Notes under the pieces: generated by a model
The model's input: the letters and a program-made list of their open reading frames with translations, nothing else
Databases searched by the model: none
What the model was told of the DNA's origin: nothing
Translations under genes and position numbers: made by a program
DNA from: an uncultured Gammaproteobacteria bacterium
GTDB taxonomy: Bacteria > Pseudomonadota > Gammaproteobacteria > Rariloculales > Rariloculaceae
Direction of reading: 5' to 3'
DNA: 8,403 nt
Assembly (NCBI GenBank): GCA_946887385.1
Contig: CAMPKU010000203.1
Location: 1-8,403, forward strand
In this document: positions 1 through 6,833 of the stretch, piece by piece
Layout of the letters: each line of letters starts with the position of its first letter
How positions within the stretch are numbered: the stretch's first letter is position 1

Positions 1-823
1 CGGCGCCGTTGCCGAGACGATGCGGCGCGAACCGCGCCGTGTCGACGACGAGCGTGCTCTCTTCCCAGCGGCCGATGGAATGTCCCTGCACGCTGGGTGC
101 CGCGCCCTCGTGGCTCGAGACGTTGAGATGCACGACGCGCTCGACGGCCGCGTCCTCGCCGCGAATCACAACGGCGTCATCGCGCAGCTCGATGCTGCGA
201 AAGCCGGGCAGGATCATGTAGGGCGGCGCCGCGAACGGCACGCACTGTAGGCCCGGGTTCGCCTCGGCATCGCGAAACTCGGCGATGGCGGCCGCGCCTG
301 CAGGAGTGGCGAGCTGTGCGACCGCAGGCGTAAAGAAGCTCACGAACGTGGGCCCCACGCCCGTGCTCCACGTACCCTCGAGACTCGTGGCGCGAAAATT
401 CCGCGGCGGCGGCGGTGGGGCTGCCGCTACGGCGGCCCCGGCGTCATACAGCGTTGTGGCTGCCCCGGCTTTGCGGATACTCTGCAGGAACAACACGGTG
501 CGCGCGGCGTTTCGCCCCGGATGGCCGCCCACGATCACGGCGTCGCCGGGCGCGAACGTGTTCGCCGCCCAGCCGTACTGTTTCATGGCCGTCGAAGGGA
601 ACGCTTCCACGACCCAGACGCGATCGCTGCCGCTCTCGCGCAGCGACAGATACACGTGCGGGTTGCCCCACTCGTACTCCGTGACGGTGCCTTCGACCAT
701 CCGCGTGGCCTGCATGTCGTAGGCGGCCGGGCTGTGGTGCGCGAGCGCGCGCGACGTCGCGAACGACGCCGCGGCTGCGCCGCAAGCGGCGACGAGCAGC
801 GCTTCGAGCTTCGCCACCCGCAC
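1..823 (-). CDS. DUF6152-type exported protein, C-terminus cut by window edge
   Basis: Function unknown; 274 codons are visible and the stop lies beyond the left edge. The chosen start is a GTG at 823-821, because an in-frame TAA (835-833, the stop of the neighbouring gene) lies four codons upstream and the first in-frame ATG falls after the signal peptide. A second GTG at 817 is possible. Residues 1-28 look like a signal peptide ending SRALA before HHSPAAY; VAAC (11-14) resembles a lipobox, but the paralogues favour signal peptidase I cleavage before HH. Residues 29-118 form the DUF6152-like domain (VEGTVTEYEWGNPHVYL, 43-59). An Ala/Pro linker with five prolines (136-140) leads to a second domain with Cys194 and GHSIGRWEESTLVVDT (247-262), a motif shared with the two other family members here. 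Probably co-transcribed with the upstream paralogue, 9 nt away. No clear Shine-Dalgarno is visible. Family call is fairly sure, start moderately sure. Confidence 0.8.
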   Translation of the reverse strand, partial: MRVAKLEALLVAACGAAAASFATSRALAHHSPAAYDMQATRMVEGTVTEYEWGNPHVYLSLRESGSDRVWVVEAFPSTAMKQYGWAANTFAPGDAVIVGGHPGRNAARTVLFLQSIRKAGAATTLYDAGAAVAAAPPPPPRNFRATSLEGTWSTGVGPTFVSFFTPAVAQLATPAGAAAIAEFRDAEANPGLQCVPFAAPPYMILPGFRSIELRDDAVVIRGEDAAVERVVHLNVSSHEGAAPSVQGHSIGRWEESTLVVDTARFAPHRLGNGA

Positions 824-832
824 GCTGCTTTG

Positions 833-2032
833 TTAGCGCTGCGCAGCGCTCGGCACGACGGGCGTCAAGTCTTGGCACGGCTCCGGCGCGTACGGCACCG
901 ACGACAGGATCATCGTGTCCGTCCGCGTATAGGGCTCGGTGAAAAACAACGAGTCCTCGGCGCTCACCTCGCGCTTTAGCGTGTTTGTCGCCGTATCGAT
1001 CGAGAAACGTTCGACCACGTGCAGCTGCGCGCTGTGCGGCGTCGAGCCGAGCAGCGTGCCCGGCACGAAGCCCACCGTATCGACGACGAGAACGTCGTTC
1101 TCCCACCGGCCGATCGAGTGGCCGTCGGCCGTCGGCGGAACGTTCGCGGGATGCGCCGCCATGCCGACATGCACGGTGCGGGTGCGGCCGTTCCTGCCGT
1201 ACTGCAACGTGACCTTGTCGGCGGACTGCGCCACGCGATTGACAGGCTCGCCGCCCCAATCGGAGACGATGCTGCCCGGCGCGCACGAGCGCTCGGCGCG
1301 CGATAGTTGCGGCAACGCTTCCTGCGCAGCGCGGCCCGCGTCCGTCAATGCGACAGGGGATCTGAAGCCGCCGCCACCGCCGCCGCCGCCGGGCGGGGGC
1401 GTACGCGGCCCCTGTGCCTGCGCCGTGCCACGCGCCCCGGGAATCTCGCGTTGCCCTTCGGGCACGCCGCCGCGTTCGAAGGTTCCGACGGTGCTGAGCG
1501 GCACGAGCGTACCGTCGCGTCCGGCGGGATCCGTCATGACGAGCTGCTCCACGGCCCAGTCGCCGGAGAGGTTCGGCTGACCGTTCGGTAAGCGCGCCAC
1601 GCGCTCGGCCGTGGGAGTGGCGGGAATGCGCTGACCGTACCGATCGAGCGACGTGCCGTCGCCGAATTTGATCGTGCTCACGTAGCACGCGTTTTTCTCA
1701 GCGCGGTCGGGTGAGCCTTGGATCGTGATCTGCGTGCCGGTCGCAAACATCTCGGCCGTCCACCCGGAGCGGCGCAAGGTCGTCGCCGAGCGCAACTCGC
1801 AGCGATGCGCAGCCTTCGTGCCGTCGGGAGCCGTGACCTCGAAGTGCACCCAGGAATGCGGATTCACGAAGTCGATCTTCGTGACGACGCCCGAGAGCTC
1901 GATGTCCTCGTCGAGAGCAAAGTTGCCGAACCCGTGATGGGCATAGGCAGCCGGCGCGACCACGAGCCCTGCCGCCAGCAGGCCACCAAGACGACCGTAC
2001 GGGCGATTCCTTCGAAGCGGATGCTGATTCAC
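833..2032 (-). CDS. DUF6152-type exported protein with poly-glycine linker
   Basis: Function unknown; 399 residues from the chosen start. That start is a GTG at 2032-2030, preceded by GAGGGG at good spacing. An in-frame ATG at 2083 would add 17 residues but has only a distant AGGA, and a possible promoter lies inside that extension. Residues 1-31 are a signal peptide (arginine-rich n-region, then GGLLAAGLVV, cleavage after AYA, before HHG). The DUF6152-like domain covers about 32-125, with LSGVVTKIDFVNPHSWVHF at 47-65. A linker containing PPP and eight glycines (212-222) precedes a C-terminal domain with C250-APG, GHSIGRWENDVLVVDT (304-319), the stretch LHVVERFS and Cys386. Cys250 and Cys386 could pair after export, since the third family member has cysteines in similar places. 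Next downstream in the same frame is a paralogue. Exported nature is well supported; biochemical role is not. Confidence 0.85.
   Translation of the reverse strand: MNQHPLRRNRPYGRLGGLLAAGLVVAPAAYAHHGFGNFALDEDIELSGVVTKIDFVNPHSWVHFEVTAPDGTKAAHRCELRSATTLRRSGWTAEMFATGTQITIQGSPDRAEKNACYVSTIKFGDGTSLDRYGQRIPATPTAERVARLPNGQPNLSGDWAVEQLVMTDPAGRDGTLVPLSTVGTFERGGVPEGQREIPGARGTAQAQGPRTPPPGGGGGGGGFRSPVALTDAGRAAQEALPQLSRAERSCAPGSIVSDWGGEPVNRVAQSADKVTLQYGRNGRTRTVHVGMAAHPANVPPTADGHSIGRWENDVLVVDTVGFVPGTLLGSTPHSAQLHVVERFSIDTATNTLKREVSAEDSLFFTEPYTRTDTMILSSVPYAPEPCQDLTPVVPSAAQR
835..850. repeat. 16-bp perfect palindrome at a gene junction
   Basis: AGCGCTGCGCAGCGCT reads the same on both strands. It covers the last codons of the longer DUF6152-type gene and the final A of its TAA stop (as T on the coding strand), and ends 12 nt before the GTG of the next gene. 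In RNA it could form a 6-bp stem with a GCGC loop. It lacks a following T-run on either strand, so it is not a typical intrinsic terminator. It may affect coupling or message stability, or may simply reflect GCG/CAG codon use. Confidence 0.55.
1367..1399. repeat. GCC-type trinucleotide tract encoding Gly8 and Pro3
   Basis: On the plus strand this is a near-perfect run of GCC/CCG triplets with one A interruption, then GGGCGGGGG. Read on the minus strand it encodes three prolines followed by eight glycines in the linker between the two domains of the DUF6152-type protein. Such tracts can change length by replication slippage in whole codons without breaking the frame. Confidence 0.8.
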
Positions 2033-2065
2033 GCGGTTCCCCTCGTGTTGCGTGTCGATGGACGC

Positions 2066-2094
2066 ATTATCCGCGCCGCGCATGAGATCGTCGA
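2066..2094 (-). promoter_or_regulatory. Possible sigma70-type promoter for the DUF6152-type gene
   Basis: On the minus strand TCGACG (2094-2089, four of six matches to TTGACA) is separated by 17 nt from GATAAT (2071-2066, five of six matches to TATAAT). Transcription would begin near 2059, about 27 nt before the GTG start at 2032, with the GAGGGG ribosome site inside the leader. If real, it rules out the longer ATG start at 2083. It was found by eye only and the -35 match is modest. Confidence 0.35.
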
Positions 2095-2199
2095 TGATTT
2101 CCTGGCCGTCCTTAGCGTTCGGCGCGCGTCCGGAGCGTGCAGAAATCTATAGCACCGACTGGCGCGGGTGAGCCGACGGACGGCCCGGCAACGATCGGG

Positions 2200-2730
2200 T
2201 CAGCGCGGCCCGGGAATGTCGGCCGGCGCCTCGCGACGGAGGAATTTCCACACCCCGTTCTCGCGGACGAACTGATCGTCGTAGTGGCCGAGGAACACGA
2301 GTCGCGGCGCATCGTCGTCGCCGGGCGTGATGTAAAGCCACTTCGTGGTGGCCGAAGCCCGATCGCCGTCGAGCTTGATCTGGTCGTTCGTCATTACGTG
2401 ATACGTGCCCGAGCCGGCCGGCGTCGGGTCATGGCCGATCGTGCGGTCCATGAGCTCGAAGATCGCCTGCGGACCCTTGGCCGACCCGAGGCCGCCGACC
2501 CACTCGCCGTTCGACGCAAATAGATCGGCAAACGTGCGGTAGTCGCGGTGATCGTGCGCCTGGCCGTACGCCAGGATCAGCGCGCGGATCGCCTCGCGAT
2601 CCTCGAGCGTTTGCACGCGCGCTGCGAGCGATTCGAGGTCCGCAGCTGCGACCGGCTGCATGAACGCCGCCGCCGCGAACGCTACGGCGGTCACCTTCAG
2701 CCAGGAAGAACCCCACGAGCTCATGTGCAT
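2200..2730 (-). CDS. Exported SnoaL/NTF2-like protein
   Basis: A 176-residue protein of the NTF2-like superfamily, most like the SnoaL_4 group that includes small dehydratases and isomerases acting on polyketide or steroid-like substrates; many members have no known activity. The ATG at 2730 is preceded by AGAGGGG at suitable spacing. Residues 1-30 look like a signal peptide (LKVTAVAFAAAAF core, cleavage after PVAAA). The fold signature follows: REAIRALILAYGQAHDHRDY, then FADLFASNGEW, the central TYHVMTNDQIKLDGDRASA strand pair, and a C-terminal GHYDDQFVRENGVWKFLRRE. The aspartate after the first helix and the His of YHV lie where polar cavity residues sit in such proteins, but which of them are catalytic cannot be told. 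The gene lies 112 nt downstream of the aldehyde dehydrogenase on the same strand and may share its transcript. A signal peptide is notable, since most SnoaL-like enzymes are cytoplasmic. Confidence 0.85.
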   Translation of the reverse strand: MHMSSWGSSWLKVTAVAFAAAAFMQPVAAADLESLAARVQTLEDREAIRALILAYGQAHDHRDYRTFADLFASNGEWVGGLGSAKGPQAIFELMDRTIGHDPTPAGSGTYHVMTNDQIKLDGDRASATTKWLYITPGDDDAPRLVFLGHYDDQFVRENGVWKFLRREAPADIPGPR

Positions 2731-2792
2731 GGCGGCCGCCCCTCTTTTTTTGATGAGTGCGAGTATCGAAGTCGCTGCAACATCTCAGCCGA

Positions 2793-2841
2793 CCGGCGCC
2801 GCAGAAGCAAGTACGCGTCCCGGCGCCGGCCGACCTTTTTT
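2793..2841 (+). terminator. Possible intrinsic terminator read on the plus strand
   Basis: CCGGCGCCG (2793-2801) and CGGCGCCGG (2821-2829) can pair as a 9-bp G+C-rich stem around a 19-nt loop, with two further pairs after a mismatch. A run of six T follows (2836-2841). The T-run is on the plus strand, although both flanking genes are on the minus strand, so it would stop antisense transcription just before the 3' end of the dehydrogenase gene. The same stem on the minus strand has no T-run. The long loop and 6-nt gap before the T-run weaken the call. Confidence 0.35.
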
Positions 2842-2842
2842 G

Positions 2843-4312
2843 TTATGCGAAGTAAACGGTCTTCAGCTCGAAGTACGGCTCGAGTCCTTCGATGCCGCCC
2901 TCGCGGCCCCAACCGGACTGCTTGAAGCCGCCAAACGGCATCTTGGGATCCACGATCATGCCGTTCACGGTAACGCTGCCCGAGCGCATTCGGCGCGCAA
3001 CCTCGTAGCCGCGCTCGGCGTTCGGTGTGTACACGGCGCCGTGCAGCCCGTACATCGTGCCGTTGGCTTTCTCGACTGCGTCGTCCAGGTCCTTGTACGA
3101 AATGAACGACACGACGGGCCCGAAGATCTCCTCGCGCGCGATCGTCATCGACTGGTCGACGTCGCTGAACACCGTGGGCTCGACGAAGTAGCCGCGATCG
3201 AGGCCCTTCGGCCGGCCGCCGCCGAGCACGAGCTTCGCGCCCTCGGCCTTGCCCTTGCCGATGTAGCCTTGCACGCGCTCGAGCTGCCGCTTCATCGCGA
3301 GCGGGCCCATTTGCGTGGCCGGATCCTGCGGATCGCCGACTTTGACGTTTTTGACGGCGCCTACGTAGGCGTCGAGCACTTCATCTTTGCGCTTCTCCGG
3401 CACGAGCACCCGCGTGAGCGAGAAGCACACTTGGCCCGTGATCGGCATCGAGTACGGCACCAGGCTGCCGAGTACCTGGCCGATGTCGGCGTCGTCGAGC
3501 ACGATGGCCGCGGACTTGCCGCCGAGCTCGAAGCTCGTGCGCACGAACCGCTCGGCCGCCACCGCGGCGATGTGCCGGCCGGCCACGGTGGAGCCCGTGA
3601 AGCTGATCTTGTCGATGCCGGGATGGCGAACGAGATGGTCACCCGTTTCGCGGCCGGCCGGGATCACGTTGAACACGCCGGGCGGCAGGCCCGCGGCTTC
3701 GATGCACTCGGCCAGAACGTATGCGTCGGCCGGGGTCTCGGGCGCCGGCTTCGCCACGATCGTGCAGCCGGCGGCAAGCCCCGCCGCCACTTTGTAGCAA
3801 AGCAGCACCAGCGGCGCATTCCACGGTGTGATCGCCGCGACCACGCCGATGGGCTCTTTCACCACGCGCACGAGCCCGCCGTTGTCGCGCTTGCGCTCGT
3901 CGACGAGCGGATACGACTGGATCAACTTGCCGTAGTACTCGAAGAGATCCGCCGGCTGATTGGAAACGTAGTTGGTAAAGCTGATGGCGGCGCCGACTTG
4001 CGTCGTCCACAGCTGCGCGAGCTCGGGTTGACGCGCTCGCAACAGCTCGGCCACCTTCAGCAACTTCGCGCCGCGCTCGGCCGGCGTCATGCGCGGCCAT
4101 GGGCCGCGGTCGAACGCTTCGCGCGCCGCGGCCACGGCGCGGTCGACGTCGGCCGGCGACGCTTCGGCGAACGTCATCACGACTTGCTCGGTGACCGGCG
4201 AGATCACGCTCAGGCGGTTGCTCGTCGCCGGCTTCTGCCACTGGCCGCCGATGAAAAAACTGTGCGGTGCTTTGATCGAGGGTTCCGTTTTCGTTTGGAC
4301 TACGGCGCTCAT
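2843..4312 (-). CDS. NAD(P)+-dependent aldehyde dehydrogenase
   Basis: A 489-residue member of the aldehyde dehydrogenase superfamily, normal length, expected to oxidise an aldehyde to the carboxylate in the cytoplasm. The start at 4312 is chosen because AAGGAG lies 7 nt upstream; the frame stays open to 4444, but that extension does not resemble the family and would cross the divergent promoter region. Visible family residues are TPWN with Asn165, AKPAPE with Lys188 (cofactor binding), FTGST (238-242), the general base Glu262 in FELGGK, the nucleophile Cys296 in TGQVCFSLTR, and EEIFGP (394-399) with Glu395 and Phe397. The C-terminal PFGGFKQSGWGREGG (459-473) is typical of the group active on varied aliphatic, aromatic or terpenoid aldehydes. 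Substrate cannot be assigned. It is divergent from cydA and upstream of an exported SnoaL-like gene. All catalytic residues are intact. Confidence 0.93.
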   Translation of the reverse strand: MSAVVQTKTEPSIKAPHSFFIGGQWQKPATSNRLSVISPVTEQVVMTFAEASPADVDRAVAAAREAFDRGPWPRMTPAERGAKLLKVAELLRARQPELAQLWTTQVGAAISFTNYVSNQPADLFEYYGKLIQSYPLVDERKRDNGGLVRVVKEPIGVVAAITPWNAPLVLLCYKVAAGLAAGCTIVAKPAPETPADAYVLAECIEAAGLPPGVFNVIPAGRETGDHLVRHPGIDKISFTGSTVAGRHIAAVAAERFVRTSFELGGKSAAIVLDDADIGQVLGSLVPYSMPITGQVCFSLTRVLVPEKRKDEVLDAYVGAVKNVKVGDPQDPATQMGPLAMKRQLERVQGYIGKGKAEGAKLVLGGGRPKGLDRGYFVEPTVFSDVDQSMTIAREEIFGPVVSFISYKDLDDAVEKANGTMYGLHGAVYTPNAERGYEVARRMRSGSVTVNGMIVDPKMPFGGFKQSGWGREGGIEGLEPYFELKTVYFA

Positions 4313-4318
4313 CGTGGA
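4313..4318 (-). promoter_or_regulatory. Region just upstream of the dehydrogenase start, spacer to its strong ribosome site
   Basis: Read on the minus strand, AAGGAG at about 4325-4320 is followed by the 7-nt spacer ATCCACG and the ATG at 4312. It is the closest match to the Shine-Dalgarno consensus seen in the window and decides the start of the dehydrogenase against the longer open frame. Confidence 0.7.
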
Positions 4319-4400
4319 TCTCCTTAATGCATGCTGGGCGTTGGGCCCTTCTCCGTCGTCGGCGGCCGGTTTCGGCACGCCGGTAAGCTCGCTGGAGGCT

Positions 4401-4415
4401 GACAGAGACTCTGTC
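4401..4415. promoter_or_regulatory. Perfect 15-bp palindrome, candidate operator between divergent genes
   Basis: GACAGAG-A-CTCTGTC is a perfect inverted repeat with one central base, in the 149-nt gap between the divergent dehydrogenase and cydA starts. It lies 47 nt upstream of the cydA ATG and 89 nt upstream of the dehydrogenase ATG. Its position next to -10-like hexamers at 4424-4431 fits an operator: it overlaps the spacer or -35 region for rightward transcription and the first transcribed bases for leftward transcription. The regulator is not encoded in the window and the sequence does not match a site I can name with confidence. Confidence 0.5.
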
Positions 4416-4423
4416 GAGGCCGC

Positions 4424-4431
4424 AGTATAGC
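4424..4431. promoter_or_regulatory. Overlapping -10-like hexamers for divergent transcription
   Basis: On the minus strand 4429-4424 reads TATACT (five of six matches to TATAAT), pointing to the dehydrogenase. On the plus strand 4426-4431 reads TATAGC (four of six), pointing to cydA with a leader of roughly 24 nt. Neither has a convincing -35 hexamer at 16-18 nt, although CTGACA (4399-4404) lies too far upstream of the rightward one. Weak -35 elements often accompany activator dependence, so activation through the adjacent palindrome is possible. Confidence 0.35.
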
Positions 4432-4461
4432 GTAGCGACCCCAAAGAGGCTCGGGTGCCGG

Positions 4462-5814
4462 ATGTTCGATCTCGATGCCACGACGCTGGCGCGGATCCAG
4501 TTCGCGCTGAATATCAGCTTTCACATCCTGTTCCCGGCAATCACGATCGGCCTGGCCTGGCTGCTGTTGTTCTTTCGCGCGCGCTTCACGTTCACCCGCA
4601 ATGAGGCCTGGGAGTATGCCTATTACTTCTGGGTAAAGATCTTCGCGCTCACCTTCGCGCTCGGCGTTGTCTCGGGCGTCACGATGAGCTTTCAGTTCGG
4701 CACGAACTGGCCCGGCTTCATCGAGCGCGCCGGCAACATCAGCGGTCCCCTGCTCGGCTACGAAGTGCTCACGGCGTTCTTCATCGAGGCCACGTTTCTC
4801 GCGATCATGCTGTTCGGCAAGGACCGCGTGTCGAACGGCATGCACTTGACCGCGGCCGGGCTCGTGGCGTTCGGCACGACGCTCTCGGCATTCTGGATCT
4901 TGAGCCTGAACTCGTGGATGCAGACTCCGCAGGGCCATGAGATCGTCGACGGCACGTTTCACGCCGTCGACTGGTTCGCTGTGATCTTCAACCCGTCGTT
5001 TCCGTATCGATTCGCGCACATGACGACGGCCTCGCTGCTGACGGCCGCGTTCCTGATCGCGGGCGTGAGCGCCGGCCGCATGGTTCGGCGCGTGGACGGC
5101 CCCGCCACTGCGCTCGTGTTGAAGACCGGCGTGTATCTCGCGGCCGTGCTCGCACCGTTGCAAGTCGTGCTCGGCGATCTGCACGGGCTCAACACGCTCG
5201 AGCACCAGCCTGCGAAGATCGCGGCGATCGAAGCCGTTTGGGAAACGGATCGAGCCGTGCCGTTCACCGTGCTCGGCTGGCCCGACGAGGAACGCCGCGA
5301 GACGCGCTTCGCGCTCGAGATTCCGTACGGCACGAGCCTGATCCTCACGCACGACGCCGACGGCGAGGTTCGCGGGCTCGACGAGTTCGAAGGCGTGCAT
5401 CCGCCCGTCGCCGTGGTGTTCTTCTCGTTTCGCATCATGGTGGGCATCGGTCTTTCGATGATCGCCGTGTCGTGGCTCGCGGCCTGGACGCTGCGGGCCG
5501 GCCGCGCACCGGGCCGGGGCATCCTGCGCGCGCTGTCGGCGATGACGTTCGCCGGCTGGATCGCCACGCTCGCCGGATGGATCACCACGGAGGTGGGACG
5601 GCAGCCGTGGATCGTCTACGAGGCGCTCACGGTGGCCGAGGTCGTCGCGCCCCACCCGGCCGGCAAAGTCGCCGGCACGCTGACCGCCTACGCGGTGCTC
5701 TACGCGTTCCTGCTCGTCTCGTACATCCTCACGTTGCGTTACCTCGGCACGAAGCCCGCGAAGTCGCTGCGTATGCTCGAGCCCGTTCGACAGCCGCTCG
5801 TGACGGAGCGCTGA
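4462..5814 (+). CDS. cydA: Cytochrome bd-type quinol oxidase subunit I, short Q-loop (CioA-like)
   Basis: Haem-bearing subunit of the bd oxidase, an inner-membrane enzyme that oxidises quinol and reduces oxygen to water, contributing to proton-motive force without pumping. It has 450 residues and hydrophobic segments consistent with the nine helices of the family. Visible residues include His21 (equivalent of E. coli His19, high-spin haem), Glu101 and Glu109 in the GYEVLTAFFIEATFLA helix (proton path), His186 and Met326 (haem b558 ligands; SFRIMVG), Lys252 and Glu257 in the Q-loop, and GWITTEVGRQPW (372-383) with Glu377 and the GRQPW signature. It is shorter than the E. coli protein of about 520 residues because the C-terminal half of the Q-loop is missing, as in cyanide-insensitive oxidases. 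The ATG has only a weak, distant GAGG upstream. Translationally linked to cydB, 3 nt away. Confidence 0.95.
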   Translation: MFDLDATTLARIQFALNISFHILFPAITIGLAWLLLFFRARFTFTRNEAWEYAYYFWVKIFALTFALGVVSGVTMSFQFGTNWPGFIERAGNISGPLLGYEVLTAFFIEATFLAIMLFGKDRVSNGMHLTAAGLVAFGTTLSAFWILSLNSWMQTPQGHEIVDGTFHAVDWFAVIFNPSFPYRFAHMTTASLLTAAFLIAGVSAGRMVRRVDGPATALVLKTGVYLAAVLAPLQVVLGDLHGLNTLEHQPAKIAAIEAVWETDRAVPFTVLGWPDEERRETRFALEIPYGTSLILTHDADGEVRGLDEFEGVHPPVAVVFFSFRIMVGIGLSMIAVSWLAAWTLRAGRAPGRGILRALSAMTFAGWIATLAGWITTEVGRQPWIVYEALTVAEVVAPHPAGKVAGTLTAYAVLYAFLLVSYILTLRYLGTKPAKSLRMLEPVRQPLVTER

Positions 5815-5817
5815 AGC

Positions 5818-6819
5818 ATGGAGGCCGCACTGCCGCTCGTGTTCATGGGCATCATGGGCGTCTCGCTCGTGCTCTACGTGATTCTGGACGGCTACGACTT
5901 AGGCATCGGGCTATTGCTGCCGTTCGGCAGCGACACCGAGAAGGACACGATGGTCGCGGCGATCGGCCCGTTTTGGGACGCCAACGAGACGTGGCTCGTG
6001 CTCGGCGTGGGCGTGCTGCTGATCGCGTTTCCGGCGGCGCACGCGCTCGTGCTCACGTCGCTGTACATTCCCGTCACGCTGATGCTGTTCGGGCTGATCC
6101 TGCGCGGCGTGTCGTTCGATTTTCGCGTGAAGGCCGCGAGTCATCAAAAGCGCATGTGGAACCGGGCGTTCGCCGGCGGCTCGCTGCTCGCCGCCTGCGC
6201 GCAAGGGTGGATGCTCGGCAGCTACGTTACGGGCCTGGTACCGAGCGCCGTGAGCATCGCGTTCTCGGTGTTGATCGCAGCCACCATGCCGGCGCTCTAC
6301 ATCGTGCTCGGCGCCGGTTGGCTGCTCCTGAAGACGGAGGGCGAGCTATTCGACAAGGCGCTCGTCTGGGGCAAACGCGCGATGCCCGTGATGGGCTTGG
6401 CCCTGCTCGCCATCTCGGTGTCCACGCCGCTCGTCAGCGAGACGATCGCCGCGGCCTGGTTCAGCTTGCCGAATTTCATCGGCTTATTGCCGATCCCGTT
6501 GGCCACCGTGGTGGCGTTCGGTGCTGTTTACTGGGTGCTGCATCGCCGCGACGTAGCACTCGCCGGCTACGCGTGGATCGTGCTCGCCGGCACTGCGCTC
6601 ATGTGCGTGCTGGCAGCCATTGGCCTGGCGTACAGCCTGTATCCCTTCATCGTGATCGACCGGCTTACGATCTTCGAGGCAGCGGCGGCGCCGAGCTCGC
6701 TGATGTTCGTGTTCGTGGGCGTAGCGCTCGTGCTGCCGTTCACGATCGCGTACACGATCTTCGTGTATCGCGTGTTCCACGGCAAAGCCACGGGGCTCAC
6801 GTACGGCGATCCGAGCTGA
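5818..6819 (+). CDS. cydB: Cytochrome bd-type quinol oxidase subunit II (CioB-like)
   Basis: Haem-free partner of subunit I that completes the oxidase in the inner membrane. It has 333 residues, the usual length for CioB-type subunits, with about eight hydrophobic segments. Family motifs are intact: DGYDLGIG (24-31), GPFWDANETWLV (50-61), RGVSFDFR (96-103) with the conserved arginine, and AQGWMLGSYVTG (128-139). The last helices contain the FEAAAAPSSLMF stretch (286-297). The ATG follows the cydA stop by 3 nt, with GGAG inside the end of cydA acting as ribosome site, so the two are clearly one operon with likely coupled translation. No small CydX-like frame follows: the next gene converges after 14 nt. 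The haem/thiol exporter genes cydDC, often linked to cydAB, are not in the window. Confidence 0.95.
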   Translation: MEAALPLVFMGIMGVSLVLYVILDGYDLGIGLLLPFGSDTEKDTMVAAIGPFWDANETWLVLGVGVLLIAFPAAHALVLTSLYIPVTLMLFGLILRGVSFDFRVKAASHQKRMWNRAFAGGSLLAACAQGWMLGSYVTGLVPSAVSIAFSVLIAATMPALYIVLGAGWLLLKTEGELFDKALVWGKRAMPVMGLALLAISVSTPLVSETIAAAWFSLPNFIGLLPIPLATVVAFGAVYWVLHRRDVALAGYAWIVLAGTALMCVLAAIGLAYSLYPFIVIDRLTIFEAAAAPSSLMFVFVGVALVLPFTIAYTIFVYRVFHGKATGLTYGDPS

Positions 6820-6833
6820 ACTATGCGCTGCGC

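Noticed and set aside
1..42. Lipoprotein reading of the left-edge protein (VAAC at residues 11-14)
   Set aside because: The stretch before the Cys is too short and contains a Glu; the paralogues are cleaved before an HH pair, which fits signal peptidase I.
444..1688. Minus-strand open frame of 414 codons overlapping both left-end genes
   Set aside because: It is Arg/Ala/His-rich, lies in another frame of two recognisable paralogous genes, and shows no domain.
2660..4327. Plus-strand open frame of 555 codons
   Set aside because: It lies antisense to an intact aldehyde dehydrogenase and its composition is that of a G+C-bias shadow (runs of Arg, His, Ala, Asp).
4313..4444. N-terminal extension of the aldehyde dehydrogenase to an ATG at 4444
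   Set aside because: The AAGGAG ribosome site supports the start at 4312, the extension does not look like the family, and it would cross the divergent regulatory region.
4324..5655. Minus-strand open frame of 443 codons
   Set aside because: It is antisense to cydA, with highly charged low-complexity composition and no motif.
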